Notes under the pieces: generated by a model
What the model was told of the DNA's origin: nothing
The model's database searches: none
The model's input: the letters and a program-made list of their open reading frames with translations, nothing else
DNA from: Dehalococcoidia bacterium
GTDB lineage: Bacteria > Chloroflexota > Dehalococcoidia > GIF9 > AB-539-J10
DNA length: 6,994 nucleotides
Direction: 5' to 3'
Assembly (NCBI GenBank): GCA_029857995.1
Contig: JAOUFZ010000089.1
Span: 1-6,994 of the forward strand
Program-made: the position numbers and the translations under genes
Shown here: positions 1 through 5,238 of the stretch, in pieces
Numbering within the stretch: position 1 is the stretch's first letter
Layout: every line of letters starts with the position of its first letter

Positions 1-300
1 TGGGTTGCGAAGAAGATGTTAGATTCTGCCCTGGCAGGAGAAGAGAGTCCACCTCATATTTCTATATCTGCTAGGCTGAGCATCTTGCAACTACAGCAAC
101 CCTCTGACGCCCGCACTTGACCAGCGACCTTCATATTAGTTCTTAAGCGTGTTTCTCACGGAGGCTATTTTTCTCAAAGACTATTGTACCCCTATCCAGG
201 AAACTCCCAATGGTCTTTGTGCGGCGTCCAGGACATACTATAGGGTTAGCCACCAACATCCGATTTCTTGGTGCAACTGAGTAACAAGCCAGGCTTCTGT

Positions 301-349
301 TGCCTGAGCTGATAAATACGGACAATCGTGTGACCTGCTTGCTCAGGCA
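301..349. repeat. Perfect 9-bp inverted repeat with a competing upstream stem
   Basis: TGCCTGAGC at 301-309 is the exact reverse complement of GCTCAGGCA at 341-349, with a 31-base spacer. The left arm can also pair upstream: CAGGC at 290-294 with GCCTG at 302-306. The two stems exclude each other. That they could form is seen in the sequence; a role as a leader switch is only a possibility. The start of the next gene is about 225 bases downstream. Confidence 0.45.
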
Positions 350-460
350 TTGTGGCACTCCCGGGCGAAGACACAGGATGACGTTTCATCTAGTCTCACT
401 ACGCTGAACAAGAAATAGTCCATTTCATTGTCTCTCTGTCCTAGTACCATTTTCTAGCCA

Positions 461-481
461 AAACAGTACCGAAACAGTACC
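461..481 (+). repeat. Tandem 10-bp direct repeat, one helical turn apart
   Basis: AAACAGTACC occurs at 461-470 and again at 472-481, an 11-bp period. A third AGTACC core lies at 443-448, 22 bp before the first core, so all three cores fall on the same face of the helix. The array ends about 95 bases before the LRR lipoprotein start codon, a reasonable place for a regulator-binding site. No regulator is recognised. Confidence 0.35.
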
Positions 482-575
482 TTCTGGTGATTCCATCCAC
501 GTTTACCCAAATATAGACTCTGAAGTAATGCAAACGCGCCCGGCGGAGTGAAGGCTTGGTAGCGAGTCAATCTTG

Positions 576-2156
576 ATGAAAAGAATAGGGTTAATAGGTG
601 TCGTATTCAGCCTACTTATGTGTAGTTGTGTGCCGTACATAACTATGGAGGCCACAGATGACTTGATAGCGGAGGAGTACTCTGCAGCCGATGCTAGTCC
701 GGCCACATTGGAAGAAATACAGTCGTTTCTTAAAGAAGATAGGATTGACCGTCGAACATTTCTACCAAATGTTTATGATTGCAAGCATTTCTCTGCTGAC
801 CTGTGGCGAAGCGCATATCTAAAGGGATTCGAGGCGTCAATGGTTCTATACCTACGCGAACGAAGCGAAAGTAGTAGGAATCTAGCAAAGACGTTTTATG
901 GTATAGAAAACCCATTTCATTTGGTAGTGGCATTCTTACTAAGAGACGGAACCTGGCTGTACATTGAGCCACAAAATGACAAGATACTAAACATTGCGGA
1001 CTACAAGTTCCGCTTGGAAGGTGCTGTAGCCTTCGATTTTTGGAAGCGCCTAAGGGTATTTGGGGGTGATGGAGATGAAACACTTAATGAGATAGTTGAA
1101 GAATCTGAGAAGAATAGCCGTGAGCCTTGTGCTGGCTGTGGCCTTGCTGAAATAAGCTTTACTGACCAAAATCTTGAGGCTGCAATTCGCGAAGCGGTAG
1201 GCAAGCCGACTGGAGACATCTACGAAGCTGACGTAGAAAACCTGACCTCATTTTGTGCTTCGGAAAGAGGTATCGTCGCCCTCACGGGACTAGAGCATGC
1301 CACAAGCCTGAGACACCTGTATCTTGACTCCAACAATATAAGCGACATATCACCACTGGCCAACCTGAGTAGCCTGACAGACTTGTATCTTGGGTGGAAC
1401 CAGATAAGCGATATATCCCGGCTTGGCAATTTGACCAGCCTCACATTGTTGCGTCTTGATTCCAACCAGATAAGTGACATATCCCCGCTGGCCAACCTGA
1501 GTAGCCTGACAAACTTGTATCTTGGGTCCAACAAGATAGGCAATATATCCCGGCTTGCCAACTTGACCAGTCTCACATTGTTGCGTCTTGATTCCAACCA
1601 GATAAGTGACATATCTCCACTGGCGTACCTGAGTAGTCTGACAGAGTTGGATCTTGGGTGGAACGAGATAGGCGATATGTCCCCACTGGGCGAGCTGACC
1701 AGCCTGACAGACCTAGATCTTCATTCCAACCACATAGGCGACATATCGGCACTTGCCAACCTGACCAGCCTGACATCGTTGCGTCTTGATTCCAACCAGA
1801 TAAGCGACATATCCTCACTTGCCGATTTGGCCAACCTGACATCGTTGCGTCTTGATTCCAACCAGATAAGTGACATATCTGCACTGGCCGATTTGGCCAA
1901 CCTGACATCGTTGCGTCTTGATTCCAACCAGATAAGTGACATATCCTCACTTGCCGACTTGACCAGCCTGACATCGTTGCGTCTTGATTCCAACCGGATA
2001 AGTGATATCTTCCCGCTTGTGGCTAACGCTGGGCTGGGAGAAGGAGACAAGGTCGATTTGGGTTACAATCCACTGAGCGATACTTCCCTCTATACTTACA
2101 TTCCTCAACTCCAGACAGGAGGAGTAATTGTCTTTTATGAGGTTTCTGCCGGATAG
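576..2156 (+). CDS. Predicted lipoprotein: transglutaminase/papain-like domain plus internalin-type leucine-rich repeats
   Basis: 526 residues from the ATG at 576. A TTG lies directly before it at 573, and neither start has a clear Shine-Dalgarno. Residues 1-18 are a short signal peptide (K2, R3, then a hydrophobic run) ending MCS-C18, a plausible but imperfect lipobox, so lipid anchoring is likely. Residues about 40-175 form a globular domain with C69 in YDCKHFS, H115 in PFHLVVAF and E131/D135 in YIEPQND. Their order and spacing match the Cys-His-Asp arrangement of transglutaminase-like/papain-fold proteins. Residues 195-242 match the N-terminal cap of internalin-like repeats. Residues 243-484 are eleven 22-residue repeats of the form LTSLxLxxNxISDISPLA, and 485-526 are a typical end cap (GDKVDLGYNPLS). 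There is no C-terminal sorting signal. Inferred role: a surface binding protein with possible peptidase, transamidase or peptide-binding activity. The repeat region is certain; the catalytic assignment is tentative. Confidence 0.87.
   Translation: MKRIGLIGVVFSLLMCSCVPYITMEATDDLIAEEYSAADASPATLEEIQSFLKEDRIDRRTFLPNVYDCKHFSADLWRSAYLKGFEASMVLYLRERSESSRNLAKTFYGIENPFHLVVAFLLRDGTWLYIEPQNDKILNIADYKFRLEGAVAFDFWKRLRVFGGDGDETLNEIVEESEKNSREPCAGCGLAEISFTDQNLEAAIREAVGKPTGDIYEADVENLTSFCASERGIVALTGLEHATSLRHLYLDSNNISDISPLANLSSLTDLYLGWNQISDISRLGNLTSLTLLRLDSNQISDISPLANLSSLTNLYLGSNKIGNISRLANLTSLTLLRLDSNQISDISPLAYLSSLTELDLGWNEIGDMSPLGELTSLTDLDLHSNHIGDISALANLTSLTSLRLDSNQISDISSLADLANLTSLRLDSNQISDISALADLANLTSLRLDSNQISDISSLADLTSLTSLRLDSNRISDIFPLVANAGLGEGDKVDLGYNPLSDTSLYTYIPQLQTGGVIVFYEVSAG
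1302..2027 (+). repeat. Eleven 66-bp tandem units encoding leucine-rich repeats
   Basis: Eleven in-register units of 66 bp, each one 22-residue LRR, run without a gap. Units 8-10 (1764-1961) differ from each other at only about four of 66 positions by eye, including silent sites, and share an identical 35-bp core. Unit 11 keeps the first half of that core. Units 2+3 (1368-1499) and 4+5 (1500-1631) are copies of a 132-bp double unit, with about 13 differences, alternating LYLGxN and LRLDSN. The array has therefore grown by both single-unit and double-unit duplication, the 3' part most recently. Such arrays are prone to length change and assembly collapse. Confidence 0.92.
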
Positions 2157-2170
2157 GCATCCTGCTGAAA

Positions 2171-2452
2171 ATGACTGCCATTTACACGGGAGCTATGAGT
2201 ATTTCTCCGAAAAAGTCCCCGCAGGCACCTCAACCTGCGGTAGCCAGCCCCTGCGTTGTGGGTCATGAGCGGGACAAGGTCATTGTCGGCCAAGTGAACG
2301 AACCTCTAAGCGGGCGCTACGATGCCGCAGTTAAGATAGGCGCCTCATAAACAGGGTTGGACGCCGGGCTTCTTGGAGACAAGTGGAAGATGGTTTTGGA
2401 AGAGATACTAACCCCTGGTTGCGCCTGTGGTCCTCGGCATTATCTCGGATGA
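2171..2452 (+). pseudogene. Coding-like frame of unknown family interrupted by an in-frame TAA
   Basis: From ATG 2171 a frame of 59 codons runs to a TAA at 2348-2350, then continues in the same frame for 33 more codons to a TGA at 2450-2452. Both parts look coding. First codon positions are rich in G (GCC, GTG, GGT, GAG, GAC, GTC), and the products read as ordinary protein, for example RDKVIVGQVNEPLSGRYDA before the stop and GDKWKMVLEEILTPGCACG after it. No Shine-Dalgarno precedes the ATG. The likeliest explanation is a decayed gene or gene fragment with a nonsense mutation. Alternatives are a real 59-residue protein ending at 2350, or chance. I do not recognise the family, and the second half contains a CAC (Cys-Ala-Cys) pair. 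Confidence 0.3.
2219..2240. repeat. Perfect 7-bp hairpin after the LRR gene
   Basis: CCGCAGG (2219-2225) and CCTGCGG (2234-2240) are perfect inverted arms around an 8-base loop, 62 bases past the LRR stop codon. On the plus strand no T-run follows. On the minus strand the stem is followed after four bases by TTTTT, so it would work better as a terminator for leftward transcription. It also lies inside the broken coding-like frame, so it may be incidental. Confidence 0.35.
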
Positions 2453-2470
2453 AGCCCCCCCTTGTCCAGA

Positions 2471-2504
2471 TTTTTTTGGTTGCCTGCTTTGTCAGGCACA
2501 TTTT
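2471..2504 (+). terminator. Weak rightward terminator-like hairpin between convergent genes
   Basis: TGCCTG (2481-2486) and CAGGCA (2493-2498) form a perfect 6-bp stem with a 6-base loop. CA and then TTTT follow on the plus strand, and a 7-T run lies just before the stem (2471-2477). It could end transcription from the LRR gene or the broken frame. The T-tract is short and the stem only moderately stable. Confidence 0.3.
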
Positions 2505-2643
2505 GTCATTATGAGCCTTTTGCTTCTTGTCACGCTGAGCCGAAGGCAAAAACCTCACCCCCGCTCAGAGTAAACTCCGCATGGTAATCTCATTGCCCTC
2601 GCCCGGATTGCTTCGGCTGACTAAAGTCAGCCTCGCAACGATG
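2505..2643. repeat. Cluster of degenerate dispersed intergenic repeats, including a palindrome
   Basis: GTCATTATGAGCC (2505-2517) is followed 24 bases later by GTCACGCTGAGCC (2529-2541). Further on, GATTGCTTC leads into the perfect palindrome GGCTGACT-AA-AGTCAGCC (2615-2632), with outer arms TTGC/GCAA (2608-2611 and 2635-2638), then CTCGCAACGATG. These resemble the GTCATTGCGAG...GATTGCTTCG elements scattered between genes in many environmental bacterial genomes; that resemblance is from memory. The palindrome lies about 20 bases past the stop of the minus-strand protease gene and may also form its 3' hairpin, although no T-run follows. Confidence 0.45.
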
Positions 2644-2656
2644 TTTCATTCCGCCT

Positions 2657-4990
2657 TCAGATATACTCTGACCCTCTGCCTCGCCGCCTCGTTGCCCAGA
2701 CTGCCAGTGCCACCGAAAACAGCACCAACAAGCCTGCTATAGCCGCCTTCTCGGCCAGAGAAGTGTTGACAGCTATGGTACTCATGGCCACAGCGGGCGC
2801 CAGCCCACCTCTCACTATTGGCTTCAGGCTGGGGTGATCAGTTATGACCTCGGCCAGCGGTGGGCTGACCCTGTAATAGAGGTCTGCCAGGCTTTTCCCC
2901 ACCGGGTTGGTTAGCAGGTATTCGTCTCTGAACTGACGGAGAATTCCCAGTTCGCTGGCCATAGGCGTGCCGTAGGCTGCGGTGGCAGTACAGCACGGTG
3001 AGGAGGTCTGCCGAAAATCGGCTCTGACGGAATAAGAGGTGTCCATGGTGATGGTGGTGGTGGCAGCGTCAACGTCAGCAATGGTGTCCACATCGCCCGA
3101 CCAGTTGGCAAACTGGTAGCCGCTACTTGCCTCAACCATAAGGATAACCATGCTGCCCAGAGAACACGGGAATGTCCCTTCACCGGGGCCGGTTACCGAA
3201 CCGCCTTCGGTGCTGGATACCAACAACAGCGCCACGGGGTCCCGATGCCACGACTCAAAATTGGCGGTGATGGAGCAGGAGCTGTTGATGGTGATGGTGG
3301 TCTGGGCAGCATTGACATCCGCGATGGTATCTACATCACCGGTCCACTTGACAAAGTCGTAGCCTTCGTCGGGTTGAGCAATGAGATCGACGATAGTCCC
3401 ACTTTGATACACGAAAGTGCCTTGACCGGGTTTGGTTACCGAACCGCCGGAGGTGCTGGCGATGGTGAGGCCATACCACCCTGCGTCCAGTTCAAAGTTC
3501 GCCGTGATGGAGTAGGAATCGTACATGGTGATATTGGTCGAGGCAGCCTGGGGATTGCTGATGGCACCCACATCGCCAGTCCAGTCCACAAAGTGGTAGT
3601 GTTCGTCGGCTTGAGCGACAAGGCTGACCGGCTTGTTAGCTTCATAGACATGAGTCCCTTCACCGGGTGCGGTTACCAAGCCGCCTTCGGTGCTGGAGGT
3701 GGTCAGGCTGCACCAGCCTTCGTCTATTTCGAAGTTAGCGGTGATGGAGTAGGAATCGGTCATGGTGATAGTGGTCTGGGCGGCAGTAACATTGGCGATG
3801 GTGTCCACATCGCCGGTCCATCCCACGAAGTGCCAGTGTTCATCAGGCTGAGCAACGAGGGCGATGACTTCCTGGGCACCGTGGACTGACATCCCCTCGC
3901 CGGGCTGGGTCACCGAACCGCCAGGGGTGCTGGTTATGGTGAGGCTATACTGACCTGCCAGAGGCTCGGCAGCGATACCCAGCTCATCGATGATGTGCCC
4001 GGCCTTGCTGATGACCGCGCTCCTTTCGGAGCCAGCAAAAACCAGCCCCACGAACTCTCCGTCTTTATCCACTGCAGAGCCTGAATCGCCCGGCGCCGCG
4101 AAGGACCAATTATCTTGAGTTACCACAATCTGGTCCACGAAGTAAGCTGATTTGTCACCATACCACACCACGACAGAGACATTGGTGTGAATGACCTCGC
4201 CGGCGGTTACTCCAGTCGTGTACCCAGATTTTCGTACGATATCTCCTCTAGAGACCTCGGTCCACCCTTCAATCCAGTAGTTACCTCCTTCATATAACTG
4301 CTCGCCAGGAGATGCTTCGATACCGCCATCAATACTGCCTATAGCAGCATCGGCGTAGTTTTTGGCGTTGGGCGCAAAGTCAATAGGTATGTATGCCTCG
4401 AGTGCTCCCACCTGATCGTCCAGCGTTCCTCCGTCGTAACTTCCCGGTTGGATGATGGGTGTTCCTGTGTTGAGAAACTCACCCGTCTCCGAATTTATAG
4501 CGATAACGTGGGCGTTAGACAGAATCTTGTTGTCATAGGTGACCATGCCCAAGGTGCCAGCGTAAGGGTATATTCCCATCCCTCTCCTGACGTAGGCTGA
4601 CAGGCTTATCCCGCCGACCAGGGGGCTGACCTTGCCTTGTCTCTCCTCGTTGACATCGGTCAGGGGCTCCGCTACCTGCGTAGAAAATGCTTGTATTTTC
4701 CCGGTAACCTCCGTCCGCACGGTGTAGCCTTTGAAGGAACGGGGCACTCTCTGCCTCGCCTGTTCATCCTCGACAAGGACGATGACTTCGCTCTCACCTT
4801 CAGAATGGGCAATACCGACCAAGCCGGCTCCAGTCAGAGCGGAAAGTTCTTGTTCCAGGGCCTTTCTGGCTTCTCCCAGTGACTTTCCACGACCAGGATT
4901 TTCACCGGCGGAAGCAGGGATAGTACTAAAGAGCAGCGTACCAACCAGAATCAGGACTGAGAACAGCAAAAGTCTCTTCTCTTTTTTCAT
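2657..4990 (-). CDS. Secreted trypsin-fold serine protease with InlB-B-like repeats and a CFI-box-type C-terminal anchor
   Basis: 777 residues from the ATG at 4990. The frame stays open to an ATG at 5041, but the 4990 start puts MKKEKR directly before a hydrophobic core and an ASA|GE cleavage site (after residue 28), a textbook signal peptide. Upstream, only TTAGAG serves as a weak ribosome site. Residues about 33-118 are an N-terminal alpha/beta region. Residues 123-346 are a chymotrypsin-fold domain with H161 (SNAHV), D214 (YADAAIG) and S303 (PGDSGS), all in place, plus GGIS, GTLG, QPGSYDGG and KSGYTTG blocks like those of bacterial NAL1-type trypsin-like peptidases. Residues 348-661 are four repeats of about 79 residues (GGSVTxPGEG...FVxWTGDV...SYSITANF), resembling divergent InlB B-repeats. 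Residues 666-715 carry CCTATAAYGTP, FRDEYLLTNPVGK and YYRVSPP, like the CFI-box-CTERM domain. A helix (about 749-766) and an RRRGR tail follow. Inferred: a membrane-held extracytoplasmic protease; substrate unknown. Confidence 0.88.
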   Translation of the reverse strand: MKKEKRLLLFSVLILVGTLLFSTIPASAGENPGRGKSLGEARKALEQELSALTGAGLVGIAHSEGESEVIVLVEDEQARQRVPRSFKGYTVRTEVTGKIQAFSTQVAEPLTDVNEERQGKVSPLVGGISLSAYVRRGMGIYPYAGTLGMVTYDNKILSNAHVIAINSETGEFLNTGTPIIQPGSYDGGTLDDQVGALEAYIPIDFAPNAKNYADAAIGSIDGGIEASPGEQLYEGGNYWIEGWTEVSRGDIVRKSGYTTGVTAGEVIHTNVSVVVWYGDKSAYFVDQIVVTQDNWSFAAPGDSGSAVDKDGEFVGLVFAGSERSAVISKAGHIIDELGIAAEPLAGQYSLTITSTPGGSVTQPGEGMSVHGAQEVIALVAQPDEHWHFVGWTGDVDTIANVTAAQTTITMTDSYSITANFEIDEGWCSLTTSSTEGGLVTAPGEGTHVYEANKPVSLVAQADEHYHFVDWTGDVGAISNPQAASTNITMYDSYSITANFELDAGWYGLTIASTSGGSVTKPGQGTFVYQSGTIVDLIAQPDEGYDFVKWTGDVDTIADVNAAQTTITINSSCSITANFESWHRDPVALLLVSSTEGGSVTGPGEGTFPCSLGSMVILMVEASSGYQFANWSGDVDTIADVDAATTTITMDTSYSVRADFRQTSSPCCTATAAYGTPMASELGILRQFRDEYLLTNPVGKSLADLYYRVSPPLAEVITDHPSLKPIVRGGLAPAVAMSTIAVNTSLAEKAAIAGLLVLFSVALAVWATRRRGRGSEYI
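3008..3949 (-). repeat. Four 79-residue tandem repeats (InlB-B-like) in the protease
   Basis: Four consecutive modules of about 237 bp, at 3949-3713, 3712-3476, 3475-3239 and 3238-3008 on the minus strand. Each runs from a LTITSTxGGSVTxPGEG strand through a QPDExYxFVxWTGDVDTI core to a TTITMxxSYSITANFE end. The first two are the most alike; the fourth is the most diverged and has lost the ITANF spelling (VRADF). The family (divergent InlB B-repeat / bacterial repeat domain) is assigned by its GG-x-V, W-x-G-D and ANF landmarks. Such modules usually act as stalks or adhesive units between a catalytic domain and the anchor. Confidence 0.82.
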
Positions 4991-4995
4991 CTCTA

Positions 4996-5039
4996 ACACT
5001 GTCCCAAATCGCTCATAGTATATCATCTCGACACTGTCC
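4996..5039 (-). promoter_or_regulatory. Direct repeats around a possible -10 box upstream of the protease
   Basis: Read on the minus strand, GGACAGTGT occurs twice, at 5039-5031 and 5004-4996, 35 bases apart. Between them lies TATACT (about 5022-5017), which resembles a -10 box. No matching -35 box sits at the usual spacing. If this is the promoter, transcription would begin inside the 5041-4990 stretch and the protein must start at 4990. The repeats are seen directly; the regulatory reading is a guess. Confidence 0.25.
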
Positions 5040-5045
5040 ATTATC

Positions 5046-5081
5046 TTCAGGATTCTTACGAGACGGCCTCAGGATGACAGA
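5046..5081. repeat. Worn dispersed-repeat remnant (CTCAGGATGAC type)
   Basis: TTCAGGATTCTTACGAGACG runs on into GCCTCAGGATGACAGAG. Its reverse complement carries GTCATCCTGAG, related to GTCACGCTGAG at 2529-2539. It looks like another copy of the dispersed intergenic element seen between the convergent genes, here in opposite orientation just upstream of the protease gene. The match is short and degenerate, so the assignment is tentative. Confidence 0.3.
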
Positions 5082-5150
5082 GAAGATTATCAAACAGGCT
5101 CAACTTTGGAGGGAGACAGAGTCAAGATACGAACAATGTTGACACCATAG

Positions 5151-5200
5151 TAAAACCGGGGCCGCACCACAAGAGACGCAATCCGCGTGAGGCAGCCCCG
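5151..5200 (-). terminator. Hairpin terminator of the beta-oxidation operon
   Basis: On the minus strand CGGGGC (5200-5195) pairs with GCCCCG (5162-5157). The stem can be extended inward by GTG/CAC pairing (5189-5187 with 5167-5165), and GGTTTTA follows directly. It lies about 40 bases past the dehydrogenase stop codon, where a rho-independent terminator is expected. The loop is long (about 30 bases, partly paired) and the T-run is only four, so strength is uncertain. Confidence 0.5.
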
Positions 5201-5238
5201 CTTGATTTAACTCACTTAAGCCTACCTTGGATTTCTTA

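Larger units (their letters stand above)
1..575. other. Left intergenic stretch without a convincing gene
   Basis: I see no recognisable gene here. The frame starting at base 1 is open for 39 codons and stops with TGA at 118-120. It could be the last codons of a gene entering from the left, but I recognise nothing in it. A 71-codon minus-strand frame at 143-358 also resembles nothing I know. The stretch holds small structures: an inverted repeat CACCAA/TTGGTG (251-256 and 268-273), overlapping stems at 290-349, and a tandem AAACAGTACC repeat at 461-481. It is the 5' region of the LRR lipoprotein gene, so its promoter should lie here. TATAGA near 512-517 could be a -10 box, but no good -35 box is paired with it. 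Confidence 0.5.

Noticed and set aside
1..120. 39 open codons at the left edge as the end of a gene
   Set aside because: The length is compatible with chance and the residues match nothing I know. It would need sequence to the left to decide.
143..358. 71-codon minus-strand frame in the left intergenic stretch
   Set aside because: No recognisable family and no clear ribosome site. It overlaps several inverted repeats. I cannot separate it from chance.
1302..2027. CRISPR array
   Set aside because: The regular 66-bp periodicity has no unique spacers and is in frame with LRR codons; it is a protein repeat.
1220..2050. Three long minus-strand frames (about 109-133 codons) opposite the LRR array
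   Set aside because: They exist because the 66-bp repeat is a multiple of three, so any stop-free antisense frame stays open through the array. Their products are simple repeats of the complement and have no start signals.
2331..2558. 75-codon minus-strand frame in the convergent gap
   Set aside because: It overlaps the dispersed-repeat cluster and the coding-like plus-strand frame, which has better codon character.
3245..3889. 214-codon plus-strand frame inside the protease gene
   Set aside because: It mirrors the InlB-B-like repeats on the other strand. The minus-strand frame has clear domains and an intact catalytic triad, so this is a shadow.
5042..5238. Small RNA or tRNA gene between the dehydrogenase and protease genes
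   Set aside because: The only strong structure is the GC stem at 5157-5200 followed by TTTT on the minus strand, better explained as the operon terminator. No cloverleaf is visible.
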